From positions 4,898,001 through 4,962,000 of the forward strand of contig OZ245788.1 of the NCBI GenBank assembly GCA_965228065.1: a stretch of DNA of 64,000 bases, written 5' to 3'. The first letter of the stretch is position 1. Every line of letters starts with the position of its first letter. Position numbers and translations under genes: made by a program. The notes under the pieces were generated by a model. That model was not told where the DNA came from. It made no database searches and saw only the letters and a program-made list of their open reading frames with translations. Positions 8,239-19,007 of the stretch are shown piece by piece. This DNA is from Sphingobium_A sp965228065 (GTDB lineage Bacteria > Pseudomonadota > Alphaproteobacteria > Sphingomonadales > Sphingomonadaceae).

Positions 8239-8865
8239 TTACGCCCGACGATATCGCCACAACAGCAGCGGCCGCGCCAGCAGCAGGCCTGCGATAAACC
8301 CGCCAATATGTGCGACGACCGCAATCCCCACGCCAGCACTGGCCATCGCGATGCCGAACAACACTTGAACGCCGATCCAGGCCAGCGCCAGCCACACGAC
8401 ATGCACCACGAGCGCAGGTATAGGCCCGATCGCCTTCGCCTTTTTCTGGCCGAAGAGCATCGCATAGGCGCCGATCACGGCTGAAATCGCCCCGCTCGCG
8501 CCCACCATCGGTACGACCGAAGCCGGATTGGCGAGGTATTGCGCACCGACGGACGCATAAGCGCCAATGACGTAGAGCAAAGCGAGCCCGACCGAACCAA
8601 GCGCATATTCGGTGTAGCGCCCGCAAAAGAACAGCATCATCATGTTAAAGCCGACGTTCATCAAATCGAGATGGACGAACGTCGCCGTCAGCGGCGTCAA
8701 CACCACCGGCACCGCCCCTTCGAGCGCCGGACCCAACACGCGCGCGGGAATGAACCCGGCCATGGTCGGTGCCAGGTCCACCCAGCCGAACACCTCCAGC
8801 GCCAGCCAGACGGCTGTCGTGACGATGACCAGGATAGTCGTGAAGCGGCCCGCAGGCAGGTTCAT
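8239..8865 (-). CDS. Rhomboid family intramembrane serine protease
   Basis: 208-residue polytopic protein with about six transmembrane helices. The catalytic serine motif is GASGAISA (Ser124), and the catalytic histidine is His186 in AHIGGFIAGLL on the last helix. TFVHLDLMNVGFNMMML matches the helix-2 motif, with Asn74 in the oxyanion position. All core residues are present, so an active enzyme is expected; its substrate is unknown. It lies 5 bp downstream of greA on the same strand and is probably co-transcribed with it. Confidence 0.88.
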   Translation of the reverse strand: MNLPAGRFTTILVIVTTAVWLALEVFGWVDLAPTMAGFIPARVLGPALEGAVPVVLTPLTATFVHLDLMNVGFNMMMLFFCGRYTEYALGSVGLALLYVIGAYASVGAQYLANPASVVPMVGASGAISAVIGAYAMLFGQKKAKAIGPIPALVVHVVWLALAWIGVQVLFGIAMASAGVGIAVVAHIGGFIAGLLLARPLLLWRYRRA

Positions 8866-8870
8866 GCCGG

Positions 8871-9347
8871 TCAGATGAACTCGATCTTGGACACCAGGTA
8901 ATAACGGTCCCCAGCAGGCACCGTCACTTCAACCTCTTCCTCGACCTTGCGGCCGATCAGCGCGCGTCCCAGCGGCGAATTATAGGAAATCCGCCCCGAA
9001 TTGGCGTCCGCCTCGGTCTGGCCAACGATCTGATACTTCAGCGGCTTGTCATTCTCGTCGAGCAACGTGACCGTCGCGCCGAAGATGATCTTGTCACCCG
9101 AAAGCGTCTTGGGATCGATGATCTGCGCGCGTGAGAGCTTGTCCTCGATGTCGCTTATCGATGCCTCGACCTGCCCCTGACGCTCCTTGGCGGCATGATA
9201 TTCCGCATTTTCCGAAAGGTCGCCGTGCGCGCGCGCTTCCTCGATCGCATCCACGATCTCCGGGCGTTCGGCTTTCAAGCGACGCAGATCGCTTGTCAGC
9301 TTGTCGAAGCCCTCCTGAAGCATCGGCATTTTCTCGACCGTCGCCAT
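8871..9347 (-). CDS. greA: Transcription elongation factor GreA
   Basis: GreA enters the secondary channel of RNA polymerase and stimulates cleavage of backtracked RNA. The start chosen is the ATG at 9347 (MATVEKMPM), giving the usual 158 residues; the frame is open to 9404. The N-terminal coiled coil carries the acidic tip ARAHGDLSENAEYHAAKERQ. The C-terminal FKBP-like domain has the family pattern GRISYNSPLGRALIGRKVEE ending in YLVSKIEFI. The rhomboid gene follows at 5 bp and carB lies upstream. Confidence 0.97.
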   Translation of the reverse strand: MATVEKMPMLQEGFDKLTSDLRRLKAERPEIVDAIEEARAHGDLSENAEYHAAKERQGQVEASISDIEDKLSRAQIIDPKTLSGDKIIFGATVTLLDENDKPLKYQIVGQTEADANSGRISYNSPLGRALIGRKVEEEVEVTVPAGDRYYLVSKIEFI

Positions 9348-9428
9348 GACTCTCACGTCCTTCGTCAAAACTCCCCCCAAGCGGCCCCGTTCTAGCGAGG
9401 CCACCTGTCGCGCGTCATATTGTCGGGA

Positions 9429-12400
9429 TCAGGCGTGCGAACCTGAATAATATGACTGGAGCGACCGTACTTCAAGGTTTTGATTGCGCATTGCAGCAAT
9501 CGCCTCTGCCGCAGCGACGCTCGCTGACGCCGTGGTGTAGTACGGAACCTTCTTCGAAAGCCCCGACGCACGGATGGATGCGGAGTCCTTGTGGCTCTGC
9601 CAACCCTCGGTGGTATTGAAGATCAGGGCCACCCCGCCATCGATGATCCGGTCGACGATATGCGGCCGGCCCTGCGCCACCTTGTTGACCCGCTCAACCG
9701 CAATTCCCTCGCTTTCGAGGAAATCGGCGGTGCCACTGGTCGCCACCATAGTGAACCCCAGTCCGGCAAGCGTCTTCACAGCCGGCAGGATCACCGGCTT
9801 GTCGCTGTCCTTGACCGAAACGAACACAGTGCCGGATTGGGGAAGTTCATCCCCTGCCCCAAGCTGCGCTTTCGCAAAGGCGATTGCGAAATCCATATCG
9901 ATTCCCATGACTTCGCCAGTGGATTTCATTTCCGGTGAAAGTACGGGATCGACGCCGGGGAAGCGTGCGAAGGGGAAAACCGCCTCCTTCACCGCGATAT
10001 GCGAAATCCTGCGATCGATGCGCGGCAGCGCTGCCAGCTTCTCGCCCGCCATCACGCGTGCCGCAATCTTTGCAATCGGCTGGCCGATCGCCTTGGCGAC
10101 GAACGGCACCGTGCGGCTGGCGCGCGGATTGACCTCGATCAGATAGACCTTGCCGTCCTTCACCGCGAACTGGATGTTCATCAAGCCGCGGACTTCGAGC
10201 GCACGGGCGAGCAGGTCGGTCTGACGCTCGATCTCGGCCACAATCTCGTCGGACAGGCTGTAGGGCGGGATCGTGCAGGCGCTGTCGCCCGAATGGACAC
10301 CGGCTTCCTCGATATGCTGAAGCACGCCGGCTACGACGACATCGTCGCCATCGCAGATCGCATCCACGTCCACTTCGATCGCGTCGCGCAGATACTGGTC
10401 GATCAACACCGGAGAATCGCCGGACACCTGAACCGCCGTCTGGATATAGGCGTCGAGCTGCGCCAGGCCGTCGACGATTTCCATCGCACGACCGCCGAGC
10501 ACATAGCTGGGACGCATGAGCACGGGATAACCGATCCGTTCCGCCACGGCGACCGCCTCTTCCCGGCTGCGTGCAATGCCATTGGCAGGCTGGAGCAGAT
10601 TGAGCTTGGTCACCAGCGCGGCAAAGCGCTCGCGGTCTTCCGCAAGGTCGATCGCATCGGGCGTGGTGCCGAGGATGGGAATTCCCGCATCCTCCAGCGC
10701 CTGAGCGAGCTTCAGCGGGGTCTGGCCGCCAAACTGGACGATCACACCGGCCAGCGTGCCGTTCGACTGCTCGACATGCAGGATCTCCAGCACGTCTTCC
10801 GCGGTCAACGGCTCGAAATAGAGGCGATCCGACGTGTCATAATCGGTGCTCACCGTCTCCGGATTGCAGTTGATCATGATCGTCTCGTAACCCGCTTCCT
10901 CCAGCGCGAAACAGGCATGACAGCAGCAATAGTCGAACTCGATGCCCTGCCCGATCCGGTTGGGGCCACCACCCAGGATGACGACCTTTTTCCGGTCGGT
11001 CGGCTGGCTCTCGCATTCGGGCTCGCCAAAGGCAGGCGCTTCGTAGGTCGAGTACATGTACGGCGTTTTCGCCTCGAACTCGGCTGCGCAGGTGTCGATC
11101 CGCTTGAACACCGGCCGCACGCCCAGCTTGTGGCGCAGCGCGCGCACTTCCTGCTCGGTCACGCCGCCGGTCATCGCAACGACCGCGTCGCGGATCAGAC
11201 CGGATCCGCGCGCCACCGCTCGCTCCATGCTGGCACCGCCGCGCAGATTGGCGGATTGCAGCGCGAGATAGGCAAGCCTTTTGTCCGAAAAGCCCATCGA
11301 CTTCAGCCGGCGCATGGCCTGCGCATCGCGCGGCAGACCATTGTCGAGCACTTCGCGCTCGGCAGCGATGATCTCCGCAATACGCTCAAGGAACCAGGGA
11401 TCGTATTTGGCGACCTGATGAACCTCATCGACGCTCAGCCCCTCGCGCAAGGCCTGCGCAGCCACGAGCAAGCGATCGGGCGTGGCACGCGACAGTTCGG
11501 CAATGATGTCGTCCTTGGGCGCGCCAACCAGGCTGTCGACGAAATTGAAGCCGGAGAGCCCCGTCTCCAGCCCGCGCAACGCCTTCTGGATGCTCTCATG
11601 GATATTGCGGCCGATCGCCATCACTTCGCCCACCGATTTCATCGCGGTGGAGAGGATCGGTTCCGATCCCTTGAATTTCTCGAATGCGAAGCGGGGAATC
11701 TTGGTGACGACATAGTCGATCGTCGGCTCGAACGAGGCCGGGGTTGCCCCGGTGATGTCGTTCATGATCTCGTCGAGCGTGTAGCCCACCGCCAGCTTGG
11801 CCGCGACCTTGGCGATCGGGAAGCCCGTCGCCTTGGATGCAAGCGCCGACGACCGCGACACGCGCGGGTTCATCTCGATGACGACCAGCCGGCCATCCTT
11901 CGGATTCACTGCGAACTGTACGTTAGAACCGCCTGTTTCAACGCCGATTTCCCGGAGACACGCGATCGATGCATTGCGCATGATCTGGTATTCCTTGTCG
12001 GTCAGCGTCAGCGCTGGCGCGACAGTGATGGAATCGCCGGTATGGACGCCCATCGGATCGACATTCTCGATCGAACAGATGATGATGCAATTGTCCGCGC
12101 GGTCGCGGACAACCTCCATCTCATATTCCTTCCAGCCGAGCAGCGATTCCTCGATCAGCACTTCGGTGGTCGGGCTGGCTTCGAGCCCGCTCGAGACGAT
12201 ATGGCGGAACTCGTCCTTGTTGTAGGCGATACCGCCGCCGGTGCCGCCCAGCGTGAAGCTCGGCCGGATGATCGAAGGCAGGCCGACGCTCTCCAGCGCC
12301 GCCATCGCCTCTTCCATCGTGTGCGCGATCGCAGACCGGGCGCTTTCCAGCCCGATCTTGCTCATCGCATCCTTGAACTTCAGCCGATCCTCGGCCTTGT

Positions 12401-12770
12401 CGATCGCCTCGGCATCTGCACCGATCATGATGCAGCCATATTTCTCGAGCGTCCCGTCGTTGAACAGCGCAAGCGCGGTGTTGAGCGCGGTCTGCCCGCC
12501 CATCGTCGGAAGCACCGCATCCGGGCGCTCCTTCTCGATGATCTTCGCCACGATCTCAGGCGTGATCGGCTCGACATAAGTGGCGTCGGCCAGATCCGGA
12601 TCGGTCATGATCGTCGCCGGGTTGGAGTTGACCAGAACGATCCGGTAGCCCTCCTCCTTCAGCGCCTTGATCGCCTGGGTGCCGGAATAGTCGAACTCGC
12701 ACGCCTGGCCGATCACGATGGGACCGGCGCCGATGACGAGGATGGAGGAGATGTCGGTGCGTTTGGGCAT
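9429..12770 (-). CDS. carB: Carbamoyl-phosphate synthase, large subunit
   Basis: This ATP-grasp subunit makes carbamoyl phosphate from bicarbonate, ATP and ammonia for arginine and pyrimidine synthesis. Its 1113 residues show the duplicated synthase halves, each with a preATP-grasp motif (SILVIGAGPIVIGQACEFDY, VVILGGGPNRIGQGIEFDYC). Each half also has an ATP-grasp signature (IEMNPRVSRSSALASKATG, IEVNPRASRTVPFVAKAIG). A C-terminal MGS-like allosteric domain follows at about residues 975-1113 (VATSGTADFLESEGIAVERV). It lies 49 bp downstream of carA and forms an operon with it. Confidence 0.98.
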   Translation of the reverse strand: MPKRTDISSILVIGAGPIVIGQACEFDYSGTQAIKALKEEGYRIVLVNSNPATIMTDPDLADATYVEPITPEIVAKIIEKERPDAVLPTMGGQTALNTALALFNDGTLEKYGCIMIGADAEAIDKAEDRLKFKDAMSKIGLESARSAIAHTMEEAMAALESVGLPSIIRPSFTLGGTGGGIAYNKDEFRHIVSSGLEASPTTEVLIEESLLGWKEYEMEVVRDRADNCIIICSIENVDPMGVHTGDSITVAPALTLTDKEYQIMRNASIACLREIGVETGGSNVQFAVNPKDGRLVVIEMNPRVSRSSALASKATGFPIAKVAAKLAVGYTLDEIMNDITGATPASFEPTIDYVVTKIPRFAFEKFKGSEPILSTAMKSVGEVMAIGRNIHESIQKALRGLETGLSGFNFVDSLVGAPKDDIIAELSRATPDRLLVAAQALREGLSVDEVHQVAKYDPWFLERIAEIIAAEREVLDNGLPRDAQAMRRLKSMGFSDKRLAYLALQSANLRGGASMERAVARGSGLIRDAVVAMTGGVTEQEVRALRHKLGVRPVFKRIDTCAAEFEAKTPYMYSTYEAPAFGEPECESQPTDRKKVVILGGGPNRIGQGIEFDYCCCHACFALEEAGYETIMINCNPETVSTDYDTSDRLYFEPLTAEDVLEILHVEQSNGTLAGVIVQFGGQTPLKLAQALEDAGIPILGTTPDAIDLAEDRERFAALVTKLNLLQPANGIARSREEAVAVAERIGYPVLMRPSYVLGGRAMEIVDGLAQLDAYIQTAVQVSGDSPVLIDQYLRDAIEVDVDAICDGDDVVVAGVLQHIEEAGVHSGDSACTIPPYSLSDEIVAEIERQTDLLARALEVRGLMNIQFAVKDGKVYLIEVNPRASRTVPFVAKAIGQPIAKIAARVMAGEKLAALPRIDRRISHIAVKEAVFPFARFPGVDPVLSPEMKSTGEVMGIDMDFAIAFAKAQLGAGDELPQSGTVFVSVKDSDKPVILPAVKTLAGLGFTMVATSGTADFLESEGIAVERVNKVAQGRPHIVDRIIDGGVALIFNTTEGWQSHKDSASIRASGLSKKVPYYTTASASVAAAEAIAAMRNQNLEVRSLQSYYSGSHA

Positions 12771-12819
12771 TAGTTGGCCTTCGGCTCTGATTTCATGAAG
12801 GGCGTGCTGTCCAAATCGG

Positions 12820-13983
<1,164 letters not shown>

Positions 13984-14020
13984 GTGCAGCTACTCCCGGG
14001 GAACAGGTTAAACGGCGGGG

Positions 14021-14049
14021 TGACTAGGAGCCACGCCCGGCCGGGTCAA
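14021..14049 (-). promoter_or_regulatory. Possible carA-carB promoter
   Basis: Read on the minus strand, TTGACC (14044-14049) and TAGTCA (14021-14026) are separated by 17 bp, 38 bp before the carA ATG. The -35 element is good and the -10 element is poor, so this is tentative. Confidence 0.3.
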
Positions 14050-14111
14050 TCTATTAAAATACTGCACCGATTGCTATGCTGATCGCTTTCCCGAAACAGG
14101 CCGAGAAACCC

Positions 14112-14564
14112 ATGATTCGCGACGACATTAAGGCCGCCCAGATCACTGCCATGAAGGCAGGCGACAAGGAAACCACCGCCACCACCCGCCTGATTCAGGC
14201 CGCCATCAAGAACCGCGACATCGAGGCACGCACCGGAAAGGCGCCCGCCGACGACAATGCCCTGGTGGTCGAAGTGCTGCAGAAGATGGTGAAGCAGCGC
14301 CGCGAATCGATCGACATGTATGTGAAGGGTGGCCGCCAGGAACTGGCCGACGCCGAGCACGCCGAAGTCGTCGTGATCGAACGCTTCCTCCCCACCCAGA
14401 TGGACGAAGCGCAGACCGCCGCCGCGATCGAGGCGATCAAGGCCGAAACCGGTGCGAACTCCGTCAAGGACATGGGCAAGGTGATGGCACTGCTGAAGGA
14501 GCGTCACGGCAGCGAACTCGACATGAGCAAGGCCAGCGCCGCGGTGAAGGCGGCTTTGGTTTAA
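14112..14564 (+). CDS. GatB/YqeY domain protein
   Basis: 150-residue YqeY-like protein related to the tail domain of the GatB amidotransferase subunit. The pattern is typical: MIRDDIKAAQITAMKAGDK at the start, KQRRESIDMYVKGGRQELAD in the middle and GANSVKDMGKVMALL toward the end. The open frame begins at 14076, but the family start fits the ATG at 14112. Its cellular role is not firmly known. It is divergent from carA and stands just ahead of the dnaG-rpoD block, a common alphaproteobacterial arrangement. Confidence 0.88.
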   Translation: MIRDDIKAAQITAMKAGDKETTATTRLIQAAIKNRDIEARTGKAPADDNALVVEVLQKMVKQRRESIDMYVKGGRQELADAEHAEVVVIERFLPTQMDEAQTAAAIEAIKAETGANSVKDMGKVMALLKERHGSELDMSKASAAVKAALV

Positions 14565-14604
14565 GATCAAAGGTTAAGCTCGAAAGCCGCCACCACCACC
14601 GTTT

Positions 14605-14626
14605 GTCCCGAGCGAAGTCGAGGGAC
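14605..14626. repeat. Dispersed REP-like unit, copy 1
   Basis: A 22-bp unit beginning GTCCCGAGCGAAG and ending TCGAGGGAC, with complementary GTCCC/GGGAC ends. An exact inverted copy lies at 14,994-15,015, so the pair brackets the GIY-YIG gene. Confidence 0.75.
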
Positions 14627-14710
14627 ATTGGGTCTCGCGCCGACATATCCGGACAAGCCGATCAAACGCGCTTTGCTCGACACGGGAGAACGTGTGTAGC
14701 AAGGTTCGGC

Positions 14711-15073
14711 ATGGCATTCTGGGTCTATGTTCTGCGATGCTCAGATGGCCGATATTACACCGGCCATACCGAAGACCTTGAACGCCGAATCGCGCAACAT
14801 CAAACCGGAGGCTTCTGTGATTTCACATCGCGTCGACGCCCCATCACGTTGATGTGGTCAGAGAATTTTCAGACGCGGATCGAAGCGCTTGAGATGGAGC
14901 GGAGGATCAAGCCCTGGTCCCGCGCCAAGAAGGAGGCTTTGATCAAAGGCGATTGGGCGACGGTCTCACATTTCAGCAGGCCTCCGCGCGAGCGTCCCTC
15001 GACTTCGCTCGGGACGAACGGTGATATCGCGACACTTTGCCCCCCTCCCTCACGTGAAAGGGGAGCTGAATGA
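14711..15073 (+). CDS. GIY-YIG nuclease superfamily protein
   Basis: 120-residue protein of the UPF0213/YhbQ-like single-domain GIY-YIG class. Key motifs are WVYVLRCSDGRYYTGHTEDL (the GIY-x-YIG equivalents YVL and YTG), the arginine in LERRIAQHQTGG and the glutamate in EALEMERRIKPWSR. The ATG at 14711 is preferred over the open frame start at 14603. The last 30 or so residues (PRERPSTSLGTNG) are encoded by an inverted dispersed repeat, so the C-terminus is probably an accidental extension. It overlaps the dnaG start by 4 bp. Confidence 0.82.
   Translation: MAFWVYVLRCSDGRYYTGHTEDLERRIAQHQTGGFCDFTSRRRPITLMWSENFQTRIEALEMERRIKPWSRAKKEALIKGDWATVSHFSRPPRERPSTSLGTNGDIATLCPPPSRERGAE
14994..15015. 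repeat. Dispersed REP-like unit, copy 2 (inverted)
   Basis: Exact reverse complement of the unit at 14,605-14,626, lying inside the 3' end of the GIY-YIG reading frame and encoding its STSLGTNG-type tail. Confidence 0.75.
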
Positions 15074-16926
15074 CTCTCTCCCCACAATTTCTCGACGAAC
15101 TCCGCGCTCGTACCCTGTTGTCCGGGCTGATCGGCAAGACCGTGAAGATCCAGCGTGCCGGGCGCGAGTGGAAGGCTTGCTGTCCGTTCCATCAGGAAAA
15201 GACGCCCAGCTTCACGATCAACGACGAGAAGGGCTTCTATCACTGCTTCGGTTGCGGCGCGCATGGCGATGCCATTCGCTGGATGACCGATCAGCGCGGC
15301 CTGCCCTTCATGGACGCGGTGAAGGAACTGGCGCAGGTCGCCGGGCTGGACGTTCCCGCCCCTGATCCCAAGGCGCAGGAACGGGCCGAGCGCGCATCCG
15401 GACTGCACGAGGTGGTGCAGGCCGCGCAGGACTGGTTCGTCGAGCAGCTGGACGGCATCGAGGGCGCCGACGCCCGCGCCTATCTGCAGAAGCGCGGCAT
15501 CTCCGAATCGACGCGCAAAGCGTTCGGATTCGGTTTTGCACCCGATTCGCGGACAAAACTGAAATCGGCGCTGAAGCGCATCGACGCGGCCATGCTCGTC
15601 GAGGCCGGACTGCTGATCGAACCCGAAGGGGGCAAAGAGCCCTATGACCGGTTCCGCGGACGCCTGATGATCCCGATTCGCGACCAGCGCGGCCGCGTGA
15701 TCGCGTTCGGTGGCCGTATATTGGGCGCAGGCGAGCCCAAATATCTCAACTCCCCGGACACCCCGCTCTTCGACAAGGGGCGCACGCTCTACAATCTCGA
15801 TCGCGCGAGTGCCGCTGCGCGCAAGGCCGACCGGGTGATTGTCGTCGAAGGCTATATGGACGTCATCGCGCTCGCGCAGGCAGGGATCGAAGAAGCCGTC
15901 GCACCGCTCGGCACCGCCCTCACCGAGGCGCAGATCGAACGGCTATGGCGGATGAGCGATGCGCCGATATTGTGCTTCGACGGCGACAGTGCCGGCCAGA
16001 AGGCGGGCGTTCGCGCGCTGGGCCGCGCGCTTCCCCAGCTCGAGCCCGGCCGGACGCTGCGTTTCCTGACGCTGCCCCAGGGTCAGGATCCCGACGATCT
16101 CGTTAAATCCGGCGGCCGCGCCGCGATGGAAGCTTTGCTGGAAAAGCCCGAGTCGCTCGTCGATCGGCTGTGGCGGCACGAACTCACCGCGGCGCCGCTC
16201 GACACGCCGGAAGCGCGCGCCGGACTACGGCAGCGGCTGAACGAACAGGCGCAGACGATCAAGGACGGCGATGTTCGCGAACAATATCGCCAGGAATTCC
16301 GCCAGCGCTTCGACGCAATCTATGCGCAGAGCCGCCCCGCCTACCAGCAGCAGCCGCGCCGCAGCGGCGGCGGCGGCGGCAAATGGGCGCCCCCGCCCCG
16401 CCCGCTGTCCGAAGCGACAAAGCGAATCAACGGAGAGGGACTGAACATCCATCTGGCACGCGCGATTTTCGGCGGGTTGCTGATGCATCCTGGTGCGATA
16501 GAATTTTGCGCCGACTCGTTTTCCGCCATTCCGCTGACCGATCCGAATCTCGAACGGCTGCGTTCGACGCTGATCGACGCGGCCTTTTCGAGGCGCGCGC
16601 TTGATACCGAGAGCCTCGCCCCCATATTGGCGAATGCTGGGCTCGACACACTCACAAAGCAACTCGTCTCGACAAAGAGGCTTGCCTTTTCGTCGATGCG
16701 AAGCAATGCGGGACGTGAGTCAGCACACCGCAGTATAATTATGGCGATTGAAGCACTCGCTGCCGTTCCGGAGCTCGATGCGGCGCTGGCCGCGGTCACG
16801 TTGCGGCTGGAGCAGGAATGGGACGAGTCGCTCGTCGAGGAACAGGCACGGCTGCGAACCGCTCGACGTGAAGCGGACGACAGGATCGCCAGTTTCGCGA
16901 GCGGCGATGAGAGCGCGGACATTTAG
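15070..16926 (+). CDS. dnaG: DNA primase
   Basis: Synthesises RNA primers at the replication fork. The 618-residue protein has an N-terminal CHC2 zinc ribbon (Cys38, His41, Cys59, Cys62 in CCPFHQ and YHCFGCG). The catalytic core has the RNA-polymerase motif YDRFRGRLMIPIRD. A TOPRIM domain carries VVEGYMDV and the acidic CFDGDSAGQKAG. The C-terminal helicase-binding region lies at about residues 455-600. A good ribosome-binding site (AAAGGGGAG) sits 5 bp before the ATG. rpoD follows after 17 bp, as in the classical macromolecular-synthesis operon. Confidence 0.97.
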   Translation: MTLSPQFLDELRARTLLSGLIGKTVKIQRAGREWKACCPFHQEKTPSFTINDEKGFYHCFGCGAHGDAIRWMTDQRGLPFMDAVKELAQVAGLDVPAPDPKAQERAERASGLHEVVQAAQDWFVEQLDGIEGADARAYLQKRGISESTRKAFGFGFAPDSRTKLKSALKRIDAAMLVEAGLLIEPEGGKEPYDRFRGRLMIPIRDQRGRVIAFGGRILGAGEPKYLNSPDTPLFDKGRTLYNLDRASAAARKADRVIVVEGYMDVIALAQAGIEEAVAPLGTALTEAQIERLWRMSDAPILCFDGDSAGQKAGVRALGRALPQLEPGRTLRFLTLPQGQDPDDLVKSGGRAAMEALLEKPESLVDRLWRHELTAAPLDTPEARAGLRQRLNEQAQTIKDGDVREQYRQEFRQRFDAIYAQSRPAYQQQPRRSGGGGGKWAPPPRPLSEATKRINGEGLNIHLARAIFGGLLMHPGAIEFCADSFSAIPLTDPNLERLRSTLIDAAFSRRALDTESLAPILANAGLDTLTKQLVSTKRLAFSSMRSNAGRESAHRSIIMAIEALAAVPELDAALAAVTLRLEQEWDESLVEEQARLRTARREADDRIASFASGDESADI

Positions 16927-16943
16927 ACGGGACTAGGCGGTAC

Positions 16944-18977
16944 ATGGCAAAGACAAATGCGGCGGAGACCGGAGAGGCGACTGAAAACGGCGATGCGCCG
17001 CTCATCGATCTCAACGAGGCGTCGCTCAAAAAGCTGATCGCTCGCGCCAAAAAGCGCGGCTACATCACCTATGACCAGCTCAACGAGGCACTGCCGCAGG
17101 ATGTCATGTCCTCCGATCAGATCGAGGACATCACGTCCGCGCTGAACGAGATGGGCATCAACATCGTCGAGAACGAGGATGCGGGCGAGGACGGTGAAGA
17201 CCAGCCCGATCAGGACGATGCCGACGACGCCGCCGATCCGGCGGACGGGTCTTCGGGCAATGTCGCGGAGAAGCGCAAGGAAACCATCGATCGTACCGAC
17301 GATCCGGTGCGCATGTACCTGCGCGAGATGGGCGCGGTCGAACTGCTCAGCCGCGAAGGCGAAATCGCGATCGCCAAGCGCATCGAGGCCGGCCGCGACA
17401 CGATGATCCTGGGATTGTGCGAAAGCCCGATCACCTTCAACGCGATCATCGACTGGTCGAACGCGCTGAACGAAGGCACGATGCAGCTGCGCGAGATCCT
17501 CGATCTCGACGCGATGCTCTCCAAGGATCCCGCGCCGGAAAGCCTGACCGACGAAGACGCCGAAGGCGATGGCGAGATTTCCGAGAAGACTGCTGGCCCT
17601 TCCTACAAGGAAGAGGAAGAAGTCGAAGAACCCGCCGCCGACGAGGACGACGAGGATTCGATGACCGAGCGGCGCGCCAAGCGTCCGTCGGACGATGAGG
17701 AAGAGGACAACACCCTCAGCCTCGCGCAGATGGAAGAGACGCTGAAGCCAGCCGCGCTTGAGAAATTCGCGACGATCACATCGCTCTACAAGAAATTCTC
17801 GAAGCTCCAGGCGTCGCGCATCGAAGCGCTGAGCGTCGGCAACGATTTCCCGGTTGCCGAAGAGAAGAAGTACCAGAAGCTGCGTGAAGACCTCACCGCA
17901 GAGGTCGAGAGCGTCCAGTTCCACGGCGCCAAGATCGAATATCTCGTCGATCAGCTGTACAGCTACAACCGCCGCCTGACCGCGCTTGGCGGCCAGATGC
18001 TGCGCCTGGCCGAGCGCCACAAGGTGCCGCGCAAGTCGTTCCTCGACGAATATGTCGACAACGAGCTGGACGAAAGCCTGCTTGAGCGTGTCGCGAAGAT
18101 CGACAAGAAATGGGCCGCGTTCGTCGAGAACGAAGGCGCCGCCGTCGATCGCATCCGCGCCGAGATCTCGGAAATCGCGCAGGCCACCGGCATGTCGCTC
18201 TCCGAATTCCGCCGCATCGTCAACATGGTGCAGAAGGGCGAGCGCGAAGCGCGGATCGCGAAGAAGGAGATGGTTGAGGCCAATCTCCGCCTCGTGATCT
18301 CGATCGCCAAGAAATACACCAACCGCGGCCTGCAATTCCTGGATCTCATCCAGGAGGGCAATATCGGCCTGATGAAGGCTGTCGATAAATTCGAATATCG
18401 TCGCGGCTATAAATTCTCGACCTACGCCACCTGGTGGATCCGTCAGGCGATCACACGTTCGATCGCGGACCAGGCGCGGACGATCCGTATCCCGGTCCAT
18501 ATGATCGAGACGATCAACAAGCTGGTCCGCACCAGCCGTCAGTTCCTGCACGAGCAGGGCCGCGAGCCCACGCCCGAGGAAATGGCCGAACGGCTGTCGA
18601 TGCCGCTCGAAAAGGTCCGCAAGGTGATGAAGATCGCCAAGGAGCCGATCAGCCTCGAAACGCCGATCGGCGACGAGGAGGATTCGCACCTGGGCGACTT
18701 CATCGAGGACAAGAACGCCGTCATCCCCGTGGACGCAGCGATCCAGGCGAATCTGAAGGAAACGGTCACCCGCGTCCTTGCCAGCCTCACCCCCCGCGAG
18801 GAGCGCGTGCTGCGCATGCGCTTCGGCATCGGCATGAACACCGATCACACGCTGGAAGAGGTCGGCCAACAGTTCAGCGTGACGCGTGAGCGCATCCGTC
18901 AGATCGAGGCGAAGGCACTGCGCAAGCTCAAGCATCCGTCGCGTTCGCGAAAGATGCGGAGCTTCCTCGACCAGTAA
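16944..18977 (+). CDS. rpoD: RNA polymerase primary sigma factor (sigma-70)
   Basis: 677-residue housekeeping sigma factor. Region 1.1 is at residues 20-80 (SLKKLIARAKKRGYITYDQL). Region 1.2 (DDPVRMYLREMGAVELLSREGE) and a long acidic non-conserved region follow. Region 2 has FLDLIQEGNIGLMKAVDKFE and FSTYATWWIRQAITRSIADQ. Region 3 has the RIPVHMIETINKL segment. Region 4 has the TLEEVGQQFSVTRERIRQIE helix-turn-helix. It is directly downstream of dnaG. Confidence 0.98.
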   Translation: MAKTNAAETGEATENGDAPLIDLNEASLKKLIARAKKRGYITYDQLNEALPQDVMSSDQIEDITSALNEMGINIVENEDAGEDGEDQPDQDDADDAADPADGSSGNVAEKRKETIDRTDDPVRMYLREMGAVELLSREGEIAIAKRIEAGRDTMILGLCESPITFNAIIDWSNALNEGTMQLREILDLDAMLSKDPAPESLTDEDAEGDGEISEKTAGPSYKEEEEVEEPAADEDDEDSMTERRAKRPSDDEEEDNTLSLAQMEETLKPAALEKFATITSLYKKFSKLQASRIEALSVGNDFPVAEEKKYQKLREDLTAEVESVQFHGAKIEYLVDQLYSYNRRLTALGGQMLRLAERHKVPRKSFLDEYVDNELDESLLERVAKIDKKWAAFVENEGAAVDRIRAEISEIAQATGMSLSEFRRIVNMVQKGEREARIAKKEMVEANLRLVISIAKKYTNRGLQFLDLIQEGNIGLMKAVDKFEYRRGYKFSTYATWWIRQAITRSIADQARTIRIPVHMIETINKLVRTSRQFLHEQGREPTPEEMAERLSMPLEKVRKVMKIAKEPISLETPIGDEEDSHLGDFIEDKNAVIPVDAAIQANLKETVTRVLASLTPREERVLRMRFGIGMNTDHTLEEVGQQFSVTRERIRQIEAKALRKLKHPSRSRKMRSFLDQ

Positions 18978-19007
18978 AACGGCCAGAAACGAGGGCGTCG
19001 GAGGGGC

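Noticed and set aside
9999..12773. 924-codon open frame on the plus strand
   Set aside because: It is antisense to carB throughout, a known artefact of GC-rich codon use, and its translation shows no family motifs.
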